From the NCBI RefSeq assembly GCF_036417845.1, contig NC_089984.1:2852001-2916000 (forward strand): DNA of 64,000 nucleotides, in the 5' to 3' direction. The notes under the pieces are model-generated. The model was not told where the DNA came from, did no database searches, and saw only the letters and a program-made list of their open reading frames with translations. A program made the position numbers and the translations under genes. This document shows positions 12,971-27,000 of the stretch, piece after piece; positions within the stretch are counted from its first letter, which is position 1; the number at the start of each line of letters is the position of its first letter. The stretch comes from Apteryx mantelli (taxonomy: Eukaryota; Chordata; Aves; Apterygiformes; Apterygidae).

Positions 12971-15900
12971 GCTTTTTCTACCTCCTGCAGATCATTGTTG
13001 TTCTAGAGCAAATCATTTGCACCTTGTAGGGGGGTCAGAGACTGAGCAAGCCTGCTCCAGACTTGCACCTCAAAAACTAAGACACTTGGGCATAGGGATG
13101 GGTGGGTGCCAGCAGCTGCAAGCAGCTAAAAATTGAGTGTAGTAATCAGGGACCAATCCAAACACTTACAAAATTCCTGCAAGCCTCAGGTTTTACACTG
13201 AGCATGGGGAAAAAGCCTGGTTTTAGTCTTCAGCCATTGGCACTGGCTGGTACTTTCTTCCGTCGGAGCAATCAATAATTTTGGAGCCAGTGTTGTCCTG
13301 TTAAAGTTTCTGTGTCACTCCCCTCCCCTCTCCCATCTTCTCTTTGACAGCTTAAATGTGAACAAAGCCATGTTTTCTTGCTATACTGCATTTTCTCCAG
13401 CACCCACATCATCCCTGGGGCTGGGGGACCATTCCCTGGGTATAGCTCACAGGCAACTCTGTTATACTGTCTGTTTGAATGGCCAGGATTAACCCAATAA
13501 CCCACCTTATAGTTGTCCATATCAGCCGTGTGGGGCCAGCCGGTGAGCTTGCCTTTAGATACAGCTCTCCTGCTGCCTTCCAGAGGACTGTGCTGGGTCA
13601 GGGCGGCTTCGCCAGCCATGCAGCACATGTTCTACTAGTGCTGATTTTTTATGCCCTGGGGCTGAACAAGATGATTAGTTTTAAAAAGACTGCCTTATGG
13701 CCAAGTTGTGACCCTTCTCAGCAGGTTCCCTTGACAGGTCCCATATTTCCTAAATCTCCCCTAGATGGCATTAAAGATGATTCACTCCAGGGCCTTCCTT
13801 CCCTTCAGCTGCGTCTGTTCTTCTGCTGATGTTTAACACCAGGCCCATGGGCCTCTGCTTTACACAGTTTTCTTCTGTACCTTTCTAATCACTGGCTCAG
13901 CTCTTAGACCCTTTCCAGTTTGGGTATTCGCTAACAGACTCCAACATATATATATATATATATATATTTTTTAATGAGAACAAATGGGTCGGTGAGCTCT
14001 ACCAGCTTGTGTCTGCTGATTTTGGGGCCTCTTAATTCATAACATATGACTTCAGGTTTACTAAGAGGTTAGAAAATATGCTTCCTATTTTGTGTCATCT
14101 GAGAACATTATCTCCCTTCACCCACGTGCAGCACAGGATTGCCTATTAAATACATTTCTTTAACTAAACACTTTTTTCATCATTAGTAACAATTCTACTA
14201 CCACTGCTGTGATGGATTTTTACGGATACTGCTTTATTCCTGAGATGTTTCAGATCCTTTTTGCTATTTTCATGGTCCCATCTCCATCTCCTGGCTTGTT
14301 TTCTGTGTCCTGCTTTAGACCTATGCATTTATTTTGACTACTCTCTCTTCTGTTTTTTATTTATGGAGGAAGAGATGGGACCATCCCCACACATTGCCTT
14401 GTCCTACCACAGGGCCTCCAAAGGACACTTGGGTCTTTGGACACTTTCAGGTGAGTCACTAGCAAGGATACATTGACCTTTTCCAGTATTAATAAGCAGC
14501 CCAGGTCCATCTTTCTCATCCTCACTCCCATGACAGTGTCTCAGGGCAGCTCTCTCTGTGGAGCTGCCTTGAAGACAGGAACAAGAACTCCTCCATTCGG
14601 GGAAGAAAAAAAGTGGTTTACTGGTTTTTGTTAAAGTAGATTCATTACCTGCGCAGGCTACAGGGGAGCAGAGCTGAGCAAGAAGGAAAGGGACTGTCTG
14701 CACAGCTCTGTGCTGTGCTGCTGTTGAACCATGGTCCAATGTTTCCTTGCATGCCTTGAGAGGTCATTATTAAGCTGAGAAAGGATTTGACAGGCCCTGC
14801 AGCACTGAGCTGCTTTCTCATCTATGATACTTTCTCCCCACAAGCCCAAAGGTGGTTGTACCTTCCCTGATGCAGCTCTGGGGTGGAGAGGACAAAGGGT
14901 ATCATCCCATGGCATGCGAGGGTCCTGCCCGGAATGAACTCCCACTCACATGGAGATGTGCTTCAGGGAGCAGGCATGAGCAGAGGGCCAGCTAAGCCAT
15001 GTTTACAGTAGTGCTGGGAGAAGCCTGGGGAGGAATTACACCAAAGTAGTTCTTGAGGTGTTTTGCACTCATGTCTCCTCCTAAGGCAGAGGCAGAGCAA
15101 AGAGATTCCTGCAGATAGAGTGCCTGGCAAATTCCCTTTTACCCTCTCCTATTTGTGTGCTTCCCCCCTCCTGGCCCTGGCTCCTGCCCTAATTTGTTCT
15201 TTATAAGTTTCCAACAAACAAGTTGATTCAGGGGAAGTTTTGGCTTGTGGCTCAGGCAAGTTGCCACCTGTTCAGTATTCAGTATTCATGGTGCATTAGC
15301 AGGCATCCCCGTCGGATACCATTGTTCCTTCTGCCATGGAAACTCTTCAGAGTAGGAACTGCCAGTGCTGGAGAGTGCCCTTTGGGGTGCACTTCCAGAT
15401 GAGCTTTCACTTGTGCTCAAATTTGCAATGCTGCAGGGCTCCCCACCACTCCCTAAATAATCACAGGCTGTGACCATGTCACAGCTCCTGCCCAGCAACG
15501 GTGGGAACTGAGCACTTCACGTACTTTTAGGCAACCCTCACTCAGAGAGGAGTCACGGGAATGATCACTTCTCCCCTCTGGGCTATACCAGCGTCAGGAA
15601 TGCCATCATAACAGGATTTTGGAGCCAGGTCATGACTGTGCTATAATTTGGGAAGGAAGGTGCAGTGAGGAACTGGGCCATAGGTCTGGAGGCAGAGACA
15701 GGCACCTCTCACTCCCCGCCCTTTGCCATGCAGTGTGTGCAGTGCAGAAAGCCTACATGTTACTACAGGGAGGGAGCCAGTGCAGGGCACTAGGTTGCTC
15801 CAAAGGAGGTTGGAGTATGACCCTAGCATCTCTGAGACCTGAGGTGAGTCCATTCTCCTCCCTCCATCCCAGCTGTTTGTCTTCTCAGTGGAGAGTACAA

Positions 15901-18900
15901 CACAATGTGGCCAATCCACATGGAAAGGTGACAAGGAAGGAGGGAAGGCAGGGAACATGGGAAGGCATGAAAAGACAGAGAGAGAGCAAGCTCCAAAGGG
16001 TGGCGTGCTCACGTCTAGGAAGGCTGGATGCCTGGGTTCATGACTGAGGAGGCAGAGATGACACTCCTGTGGGACCTTTAGCCCTTGAAGAGAAATCGTG
16101 GCCTGGATCCAGTTTCCCAAAGCTATCAGCCCAAACTGTTCATCCTGGGCCAGATGGAAGCAGAAATGCCTTGTCCTCCCCAAGGTCTGGAATGGAATTG
16201 CTCCTGCCTCTGGCTTTTCTATGGGATTTGCCAAAATCAAACCATGGAGGCTGATGATGCTCCTTCTTTCTATCATGGTGCTGGCATGCAGACAAAACAT
16301 GTCTGCCTCAACCTGTGCTGCCCCATGCAGAGCCCAGGATTGGAGCTGTCCTGGAAAAAGCAGAATGAGGAGGCCTGGGAGTGTCAGTGAGGTGGAGCAG
16401 GGGACCGAGCTGTCCTGCCCCTAGGATACTTGCCTTGCCCTGCCTTTTGTCCTTGGAAAGGACAACAACTGATCCAGCACTTGTGGCCTTTGCCATCAGC
16501 AGCATTCTTGGTACTGCATCATCGTTAATCCAGGAAGCATCTGCTGGGACCCTCCTATGCCTGTATACTACTGTGGCCACCCTCCTGCCCCAGTGTTCCC
16601 TTAACTGAACTCATGGGAGACTGGTCCAAAAGACAGCAAGTATGGCCTGGAACATTTTGGAGAGAAGACTTATTTCCCTCAGAACAGGGCCGAAAAACTG
16701 AACCCCCCAGAATGAACTGTTATTGCAGCCTTGTAGTTTTTAGGCAGAAGAGATTTTAGGCCTTAAACCCTTGCCTTTGGAGCTGACTCATGTGCTCCTT
16801 ACAGGCACTGTCCAGGTTCCCATCTTCAAAAATCACATGTTCCAGCTTTCAGTCAAAATGCATACTTTTGGTTGACTCATGGAAAGGCCTCTCTCAGAGG
16901 CTGCAGGAAGCCCTGGTGATGTGGTGTGGCTGACAGGCAGAGCAGCTGTGTCCAGAGGTGTCAAGTACAGCACCCACATGTGGAAAAGGTGTTGTGGGCT
17001 GGGTCATGATCTTGGGAGGAGGTAGAAGGGGAAAGTGAGGGGTTCAGAGCTACTCAGCTAGTCCTGGGCAGTGGGAAGGGTCTTGGCTAACCCAAGATCA
17101 AGGTAATGGGTTATGAGGCGCTCAGGGTGCTGGGGGCCTGGAGCTGCAGGTTGGCCGTGGGGAAAAGGAGGTAAAAGGGCTCATAAACATGAGGTTGTGT
17201 GGGCTCTGCAGCTGGCTAGTTTGGAGCTTGTTTTTCTTGACCCAAGAGTCAGGACCACAGTTGTGGTCTCATGGGAAAATGTGGAGCCTTACATGGCTCA
17301 GAGGGCAGGAGGTAGGGGACAACTGGATCATCTTAGCAGGCAGCCATGGGCTTCAGTGGATCTCGGTTCCCCATGTCCTTACAGCAGGTCTGCAAGGCTG
17401 TGGGGCTGGGCATTGATTCCAGGTTTGGGCTGGGCTGATCAGGTGTGTTAGGCCCCACATGCACTGCAGCCCCTCTGTAAATCAAGAGTTTATGCCCACT
17501 GAAGAGCTGAGCTGGACCATTATTGGGGGAAAAGCTGGTGATGGTGTCCCTCAAATAGCTCAGAGAGAATGTCACTTCTTTGTCAGGCTAGAGGACAGAG
17601 ACCATGTTTATCTCCTTGCTTATGGGGCAGCTAAGAGCCTGGCCAGGAGGGTAGAAGGCTGCAGAGGTGCCATACATGCTGGCTGTGGTGAGTTATGTGT
17701 GGTCTTGGATCAGAGCTGGGTGGCCACACAGCCGCCCCAAGCTCTGGGGAGCCAGCACAGGACAAGGACAGCTCTCGTGGCATGCAAAGACCATCTTCAG
17801 AGAGCTCCATCCTCCCCTGAGAGCCTGCACCCTGCTGCACTCCTCCACCCCATGTCTATAGGGTAGGCATGAGGGCTTTCCTTGGGGTATGTGAGCAAGG
17901 CAGCTTGGCTTGGTGGGTTGGCTGTCCTCCCTGAATACCCTGTGCCAAAGATTTCCACAGATGAACTGCACATTTTGTGAAATAGCTCCATCTGCTTCTG
18001 AGCCACATGCAGCACCTAAATTTGCTCAAGAAAACTGTAGCTTCAGCATTTAGTTTTGCTTGATTGCATGTCTGACTAAAAAATACATAAATTAGTAGTT
18101 TTTTATTATCACTGTCAAGAAATACCATTACTAGATCATACAATATAGACACAGGTACAAATTAAGTCTTTATTTGCTGACGGTGGTTCTCCCATGCTCA
18201 GACTGGTGGCTGAAATCCCTGGGACAACTTGTTCTCTGGAAATAGCTCTTCCAGTGTAACAGAGCTGAGATGACCAAGCTAAACTTGGACATATGGCCCC
18301 ATACCCAGCAAGTACCTGTCCAGAGGCAACGAGATAGATCCCGGCTCAAGGGCTGAAGATAAGCCAGCAGAACCAGTGGGCAAGACAAGCATAAGCAGAA
18401 TAGTGGAGGGATTTTGAAAGAGGGGAAGTGTAGAAGACATTGGTCCTATATTGAACTTGAAGCAAGTACAGCTGGCCCAGTTGCTGGTATCGGTGGGAGC
18501 AGGAGTAAGACTCTGTGGATGTTTTACTCCCAGAGGTACCAGTTCACTCTCCATGATCTGAATCACTTTCTGACAATTTGATGCTTCAAGTCAACCTCTG
18601 ATGGTATCTGGGTGATGTTTAGATGATCCAAACCTGGCCCTTAATCCCCTCTCTCTATGCTCCATCCTCTGCAGTGCTTCACTCAGGTGTTCTCTCAGTG
18701 ATCTATATTGTATCAATGGGTAGACACTGGATTGTCACAGAGACCCCTGCAACCACAGGCTTCCCGATTCATCTAATTTGCTTTTTTTTCCTTCAATCCA
18801 TCCCTCCTATGGATTCAGTGCCACAAAATAAACCTAATGGAAGGAGGCAGTTTAACAGTACAGCATTGTAGAAAAGTCACTTTTGAGAAGTTCTTGGCCC

Positions 18901-21900
18901 CTGCTGCTCCTTGGAAGCAGATTACCAGATGGATCCAGTGTCCTTCAAGAGAATTTTGATGTAATGGACATTTCCAGAGGAAAATTCAAGCCAAACAGCA
19001 TTTCATGTGTGGAAACCAACAGGTATCACCTTGCCCTGAGGGTGAGCTTGAAGGATGAAGCACCCATTGCATGGCCCATGCCCTGCTCCACTTCTCTTCC
19101 TGATAAATTGGGTTTGTCTGTAGAAAGGAAAAGAGGAAAACTGTGCTACAGAGACACAGCAGAAGCAAGGGACAAAAGGGAGATGAATGAGCTGGGTAAT
19201 AAGGGGTCAGACCTAGCCAGTCTATCACACCAGAAACCTGGCATCTCTCTAATTCTTCCTCCAACATCAGTATCTTTTCTAAAGCTGCTGATTTTTGCTC
19301 CTTATTTATCAATCTGAAGCATCTTTAGGAAGCTTTCCAGCCCTTTTTGAGGTGGAAGCCAACACTGAAAGCACTGTAGGTTGCAGGTTCCTCTCTTGCA
19401 GCCTGGATCTTGGGGCCACACTCTTTAGCCTGCAAGGTGGCATGAGGAGGATACACTCAGGAGAGGTGGCACTGAGCCTTGCTTGTTTGGGCCAAGAAGG
19501 TGTTTCAACCCTGCTCTGCCAGCTCCTACAGTACAGTGTGGATGGTCTCCTTCCCTCAGTGTCTCCCTGGGACATCAAATGGGGTCTGGGGCAACACATG
19601 GGTTGTAGTGCCAGTTGAAGTTGATTTATGCAGGGAGGGCCCCATTCACAGAGAGCACAGTAGGGCCTGGGCTCAACCCCAAACCTTGTTTGCTGTGTAG
19701 TCCTGTCTGGAAACAAGATGAGGCCTCAGTACCTGCTTCAAGCACTGACTGTCCTGGTCGGGATGGATCTGTGCAGAGAGCACTGATTTCCAAGCCCCCT
19801 GGAAAATGCTGGGAGTTCAGTACACCAGCCACTGCTGGAGGGAAACATACCCAGGTCCTCCAAATATTTAATGGGAATCGGTTTCACGTGAAAGAATTTG
19901 CTGAGTTGCAGAAAGCCCCACAAGTGAGAGACAGGGGAACAAAAGGCCGCAGAGCTCTGTGTGTGTGTGAGTGTTGTCAGGTCTCAGGAAAGCTTCTGTT
20001 TTCCTGGATATGAAAGAAGATCCCCAGCTGATGGGGGAATGCAAGGCAGTTTGTGGCAGGAGACAGGCAGTCTGCTCAACAAGAAATCAAAGTGAAACAA
20101 GCAGATGACTTTTGTAGAGGGAGCTCTTTCATCTGGCTCCTTGTGACCATGCTGTACTCATAAAAGGCACTTCAGTATCTTTGCCAGCCCACTTTGGAGA
20201 GTAAAAGGACACAACCAGCCCCACGGAGGCATTTCCCTCCCCAGAGAATACTGACCATGAAAAGTTCCTGGCCACAGGAAGGGTGCCTGCTGCTACAAGG
20301 ACCCACGCTATGGAGGGCCAGGGCACACAGGATGTTATGGCTGGAGCTGGGAAGTGGGAGGCAGCATACAATGGGAGACAGGACGTGGAACTGAGTTCCT
20401 CTAACCACGGGTCTGCCTGGCAAACCCTGATCTGGACAGTCACATAAAGCAAGCAGGAAATGCATCTGCAAGTTGAAGGGGGGAGGTTTACATGGGTATT
20501 TAATACACTTTTGGGTTGTGGTCCAGACCTATTGAGTCTGGGGCATCCTCTGAGAAGGCAGGATGGGTAGTCACAGTCCTTGGAAGCACAAATACTGTCT
20601 TACCCAGTAGATAGGGAATGTGAAGGAGAGATGGGGTCTGGCACCCTATTCAGGGTTAAGTGATGTCTCTGCATTAGAGTAGACCCTAACATTTCCCCAG
20701 AAAGAACCTGTCAAAGATCCCAAATGCTATTTGTGAAAGATTGCCTCAAAGTATTCTTTATGGTAATAAAATGAGATGAAATTGCCTCCATTTTTCTAAA
20801 GCAAAACAATAGAGGCCTGGCATTTTCAGCTACAGCAGGACTCACAGCCTGGTCTGCATCTCAGCAGGGCTCATGGCCAAAGTCCTCTCCTTTTTTTGTG
20901 CATGTGCGTGGCGCTCAAAACCTAGTGTCCATGGCTTTGTTTTCTTCCCACATACTGTCCTGAGTCTGCATCATACCAGGACCTGCTTCTTACAGTGCAG
21001 ATATCTTTCTCAGTGCCCTGATCTCAAATGCTAGATCTCAGCATTGAGGGGATTTTTAATAACAGGAAACTTTTTACAGCAGGAGAAGCCCTTTTCATTG
21101 CTCTGAGACACCAAAATCAGATCATAAAAATTATTAAGGAGAGAGAAAAAAAAAGAAACAAACCACTTTGGGGGAAAAAAAATGAAGCCTGAAATGTCAT
21201 CTCAGAAGGGAATATTGCAGAGGCAGAGAGTGTGGGAGGTGAGGGCTCCCAATGGGAAATGTTTAGCAACCTCAAGTCCAGTGATTCCTGCTGGCACCCC
21301 TCTGAAATGTGAAGCCTGACAATCAGTGTGTGAGCAAAGAGGCATCCATTCGGCTCCACTTGCCTGTTCTCCCTTGGCAATTTTGACAGCTCATAGATGG
21401 TGAGTTCTCACTTTGGGTTTCTTCTTGTCCTATGGGCTTTTCCATGTGTCTGCATAGCTAGAGAGGTTTCTGTCTCACCCTGGCTTGGGGCTGTGGCTAG
21501 CTTGCAGGGGACATCACCTTGGCACCCAAGGTGGAAGGACATACCAGCACCTGAATTGTCATCAGCCACCCTGGCCTTGCCAGAAAGCTGGAGGGTGGTT
21601 CTCAGAGTGCAGGCTGCACAGCTTTCAGGACCAGGTCAAGTGCTCCTGCCAAGGCTCATGATGAGGGGCCACAGCTTCTCCTCTGCTGTAGTGCTCTGGC
21701 CCACCAGTGCAGGAGACCTTGCCAAAGCAGCTGGCTCCTTTAGAGACCAGGCACGAGGTGACTTGAGTGGGAGGAAAGAGGATGGCACTGCTCCAAGTTC
21801 ATCTTGGCTCTTGATGGAGAGATGTTGAAATCTGAGTAGGACCCAAAATATACAGACATCAGTAAAAAAGCCAGAGGTGTTCATTGTTGCAATGTTATAA

Positions 21901-22880
21901 AAATCTTACAGAAGGTCTAAGTGAGGGGTCAGCACTGACTCTACCCAGAGGCGCTCAGGACTATCCAGTCAGCTTTAGGGCTTCACTACCCATGTGTGTA
22001 GGCCGCGTCTCAACAGCTGATGCTGTGCAAAACCCTGGAGCAAAACCCTGGAGCAAAACCTGTTCCCCACTCCACTCCTCGCTGGCTTTAAGGGCAAACA
22101 GGACAGGCAACTGTCCTGTATGGGGAGAGGTTTGGAGACAAGCCCCTTCTTCCTGGGAAGCAGAGAGAGGATCCCAGGGAAAGTCCAGGCAGAAGAACTG
22201 GAGACTCCCAAGGAACTGGGCACACAAGGAATTTGTTGGTAAAGATTTGTAACAGAAATGTTAAGACTGGTTTGGATTGCGTAGGGATGGAAACGTGTGT
22301 GTGAGAACACCAGAAGATGCAATAGAACAAGGGCTGCATGAATGGCTTGTATTGATAACCAAGCACAAAATGACTGGCAATCAAACTGGTATGCACAGAG
22401 GGACTGTGTTGTGTGCATCAGCACCAGAAAGCTTGTGTTCCAGTAAAAGGAGGATGGAAGTAATTGTGTGCTATTCCTCTTCCTGTTATTCCAGCAGAGA
22501 GAAAACAGGAACCATAACGATACCTAAAATGAGGTAATATTGACAACATGCAGAAAACCTGCTGAGATTCACAGAGGGTGAATTAAGCAAGATGCTGAGG
22601 CAAGAAATCCCATCTTGATAATCACTGACTCCTAAGAGGAATGAAAGTCCAGTCCAAAACTCAGCTCATGAAGGCCAGTCGGCAGGAAGACATAGTGAGA
22701 ACCTGACAATTGGTGTTCCTTGTCCCATGTGCTGCACAGAACTAACTCTGGCCAGATCCCCAGGCCTCCTGTGGTGCTGGTGAGTATGTGGGGCTGGGGC
22801 TGGCAGTGCATAGAGCCAACTTACATCAAAAATAAAGTGAAATAAAATCCCCTGCCCATTACATAGAGTCTTACACTGAG
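12971..22880. other. Intergenic, nothing recognised apart from a TA microsatellite
   Basis: Nearly 10 kb holds no exon that I can support. Open frames of up to about 220 codons exist, for example on the minus strand at 15,641-16,300. None has splice-site context, a known motif or a conserved-looking sequence, and overlapping frames are open on both strands. Confidence 0.4.
13946..13967. repeat. (AT)n microsatellite
   Basis: About eleven AT dinucleotides in a row are followed by a short T run. It is a plain microsatellite in intergenic DNA. Confidence 0.95.
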
Positions 22881-22889
22881 TCTGATTAC

Positions 22890-23005
22890 ATTAAATCCTT
22901 GTGCACTGGCACTACCAGATGAAGGCAGCCACACACAGTCTTTGGGATGACTGCCCTCAACAGCCTTTCCTGACCAGCACTAGGTCAAGGCCCCACACAT
23001 AGTCA
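22890..23005 (-). mobile_element. Probable diverged CR1 fragment
   Basis: The segment contains 'gaccagcactaggtcaaggc', which closely parallels the CR1 copy at 23,930-24,030 and the one at 7,381-7,765 ('caccagcactgggtcagggc'). The rest is too diverged to place with certainty. Confidence 0.35.
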
Positions 23006-23929
23006 GAGCTGCTGAATTTGGGCCTGGAGGTGGCAGGCTGGAGTCAGCAGTGTTCCACTTTGCTGTACAGCTTTTATATTGGGATGTCAGCTGCAAGGTG
23101 GCAGATGAGCTGCAACTGTCCTTTAAGAGGGAGAAAAAATGATTTGGGCACCTGTCTGCCGTGGCTTTCCTTTTGTAACCCAAGCCTTCAGCAGCTTGGT
23201 CCTGGAATAAAACTCCACCAATACTGGGATATAAGATGATGAAAATAAAGAGTCTGACTGGACTGCAGGCCTTCAGTTGTCTCATAAACGATGCCCAAAT
23301 TGGTGGACATGCAGGCAGGTGGCCCAGACAATGCCTTCTCATCTTCTATATCAAGAAGCCAATATCCAAGAGCAGAGCATGAGTTTGGGGAGAAGGAAAC
23401 GGACCACTTATGCTGGTAAGGAAGGCTGTGAATGCACCGTTTCTAAGTTGTGCAGCATACCTTGAGCAAATCCCTTTGCCTCCTGGGCCATGGCCGGTGC
23501 CTGTAGGATGGGAGTCCCCGTCCCTGCCCTGGTCCCTGGGTGCATGTAGAGTCTTACGCATTACAGGCCATGAACCACAATGCTTCTAACTGCACGTTGC
23601 CTTTCTCCATTGCGGGACAGAACTTAGTGTCTGGTGGCTGAAATACTTCGCTCCAACCCAAATTCCTGTATTCAGTGACAACTTAACAGGGAGAGGGGCA
23701 GATGAGCTAGGGGAGGGGAGGCCGGATGCAGGAAGATGCAGAGTCTAGGCATGTCTCCTACCTCTGGCACAGCCAGGTGAGGTCGGGCATGGTGAATGGG
23801 TAAGCAGGGTCTGGTGGAAAGGCCGGGTGTCCTCCCTTGTGTTGGTACAGCTTCCAGCCCTGGTCAGCTTATTATAGGCCCTTCCTGACTAACCAGTCTA
23901 GCTGGTCTCTGGCTCCTGGAAATGTAGCC

Positions 23930-24035
23930 TGCAATCACAGCAGCATCAGTGGAGGGGACTCAGGTCTCCATCTCCACCTCCCACACACTGCAGGACTGTC
24001 ACCAGCACTAAGTCAAGGCAGCCTTCTTTGTAAAG
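23930..24035 (-). mobile_element. CR1 LINE fragment (antisense)
   Basis: Blocks such as 'actgcaggactgtcaccagc' and 'actaagtcaaggcagcc' match the antisense CR1 3' region found at 7,381-7,765 and 4,640-4,815. It is short and non-coding. Confidence 0.5.
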
Positions 24036-27000
24036 GGGGCTCAGCTCACATAAATGAGGCCACACGTTTGCCACTTTCATGTTGCTACACTTTTGCACTG
24101 CAAATTTTCTCTGATGCTTAAAATCTATCGCAAGGGCTGCCTTTTCCCTTTGTACTGATTTGCAGCTGTTTCCAAATGCAGGCATACCTACAACTGCAGG
24201 AAAATTTCTCAATGTTACTCATAGCTTAAAAATTTTTATCATGTATGGTTAACCTGAAAGAGTCTGAATAAGTTTACTTGTGAAAGGTTGTATTTCTTGT
24301 GGTTTCAGGCCTTCCCCATTTACCAGAAAAAGAAATTAATATCAAGAAATTAAATTCTATGTGCTCAGCTATATAATGCACTTACACAGCATTTTTGATT
24401 ACTACAATACTTACTCAATAGGACTGTATGTTAAAGAAATCTTCTTGGAGTTTAACTCTGCCTTGCATTGAGTTAAAAATTCAGTAGACACTGAAGAAGG
24501 AGAGCGAATTTAATAGGTTTTGTGATGGCTGGAAGAAATAATAAAGTAGTCCCAGATAAGGGAATACATGGAAATAACTGCTATATTTAAGAAGGCTTCT
24601 TTCAGCATGAGCATCTCCTGTCTCAATGGCAGCTTGCTACTGAAGGCCAGAAGGGAGCTCTGAGCTTCTTCCAGGCCGCCTGGAAGCGATGTCCATGTCT
24701 CTGAGCCAAAGGTTTGGGCACAACGCTAGTCTTCAGTTGGGTCCATCGAGGGAAGGCAGCGGGAGTGTTGTGCAGGTGCCTTCAGTGGGTGTGCGGGAGC
24801 TCTTGAATCAGGCAGACCACCTCAGTGCAGCCACGGCCGAGCCAAGGCTCAACAAGGGCGCTCACGAGTGCCTGAGCTGGGTGCTGCTGAGGTGGAAGAT
24901 CATGGGCCACATCCTTTGCCCTCACCAGTGCAGCGGCGCAGACCATTCCCACAGATACAGCTCATTCCTGTCCTTCCTAATGTACCCTGTCAAGGTGGGT
25001 CCATGCTTTCATCTCTGCTGCAGAGTCACCTGGGGGAATTTTGCAGCAGTGGGGTTTTCACCCACCACTTTGGTGGATAAAACCAGAAGGTGTGTCTTTA
25101 GGTATCAGAGGGGAAAGCTGTGGATCATGGGACATGACCTGGCTTCCTACCTGCCCCAGGGACTGCAGAAAATTGCCCCTTCCCCAGCTGGACGTAAGGA
25201 CAGTCACAGCTAGGCCATTTCATATGTCACCAGAACAAGTACTGTGGACTCCCTTGCAGATTTGGCTGAGATAGCTGGAGCAATTCCAGCCCTCACAGTT
25301 CCTCATGCAGCTATTTGGCTGCTCAGATGTTGGCCCAGAGCTGGACCCAGCTGAGTTCCCAAAAGTCTGGGTAAAAGCTGTGGGTCTTCTAATGCTAGAG
25401 CAGAGTATGTGGCAGTCCTGCTGTCCTTGAGACCTTGTTTCACCAAGAAGGTGTCACAACTTGTTTCAGAGCCCAGCTTGCTAGTGCCAGTGACATGAAG
25501 AAGATGGTGCTATCTAGCAGAAACAGCCAGTACTAGCAAGAGATGATTATCACAAAGGCCACATTTTATATTATGGCAGATCAGATCCCATAACAAGCCA
25601 GCAGAGCCTGGTTTAATGTGCTGCACTGACAGAAGAGTGAGGCAGGGGTGGTAAGAGCTCAGTTTGATTGTACAATGATGTTACAAGGACTTCTTGGCTT
25701 CCTATTCTGTCTCAAAAAAACACCCTGCAGATCCATATTACAAATCAGACCACATAAATACTGAAAAGCATGGGATCTCTCTAATGTGTAATTAAGTCTC
25801 AGGTTTGTTTGGAGGCCTTCTTTTTTTTTTTCCAAAAAAGTCCAATGACAGTGAAAATGTTTTATTAAAGCATGAAGAAAACCTTTTGTTCCTGGTGTTT
25901 TAAATCCCACACCTCCCTCTTCTCTATATCAGGCAAATATCAAAAGGGGAGGCCACACTGAAATGAAAATCCCCAAGCAGTATCTGAAAAAATCTCAAAA
26001 ATGAGATGTGTGTGTGAGGAAGAGAGAGAGAGAGAGAGAGACTGGGGAAAGTTTTTGAATGTGTTTTCTACCACCAAATTGCTCACCAAAGGCAGCAAAA
26101 TATTGTGAGCAATTCCAGAGAAATCCCAAATGCATTTTTCAAATGAACAGTTGTTCAACTGAGTCAAATTGGCCCAGCTCAGCTGAAAACTGGAGCAAAT
26201 AAGAACGGTGGGATGGTAACTCCCAGAAAGCCTGTTCTGTGAAATACCTGTCTCATTCATTGTTTCCAAAAGCACAGCCTGGAGAAGAAGTCAGGGGGTA
26301 CTGTCTCTCAAGGCTGTCAGAGATTTCTAAGGTGTCACATCCTGCTGTGTCCTCCACTGACTAAGTCAAGAGTGAAGTTCTATCTCAGGGATAAGGCTGG
26401 CAGGCACTGTAAGAAAATAAAGTAATAAAATAAATAATCAGCCACAGACTTGCTCCTGATGAACTTGCAATCCAAGAGGGTGAGGAGTTGAAGGTGTAGT
26501 CCTACTTACTAGCTGGAAAACAGAGGGATGAATAATTTGCCGTTGGTCAACCAGAGAGCCCAGAGCTCAGAAGAGACTTGGGCTTTTGTGGGCTCTGCTT
26601 CAGAGATGCACAGTGGCTGCCCTTCCTCCTGAATGCACCCAGCCCCCTACTTAGCAGTCTCCAAAAGCCCCCATGTTCCTGTGGTGCCTCCAGGCTCTTC
26701 AGGACTTGCCCGGTGCAGGTGCAAATCCGCATTCGAGAAGTGCTCAGCAGAGCAGGTGAAGGACACAGACACAATGAGGAACTTGGCCTGTTCACTTAAA
26801 AGGAGGACATGTCACACAAGTGTTACAAAAGAGCCAGACTCCTTTGGTGCACCACAGACTGACATGCAGCATCAGGCAGCTGGTCGCAATTGCAGCACTG
26901 AGCCGAGCCCATCCTGTCCCCAAACCTATTGCTGCCAGGGGGGCGAGATTCAGATGTCTGGTTCTTTTTGACATGCCCCAGATTATGCAAAGCATCTTCA

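Noticed and set aside
15641-16300. Minus-strand frame of 219 codons in the gene-poor region
   Set aside because: It has no family resemblance or splice context, and overlapping plus-strand frames of 100-140 codons cover the same DNA.
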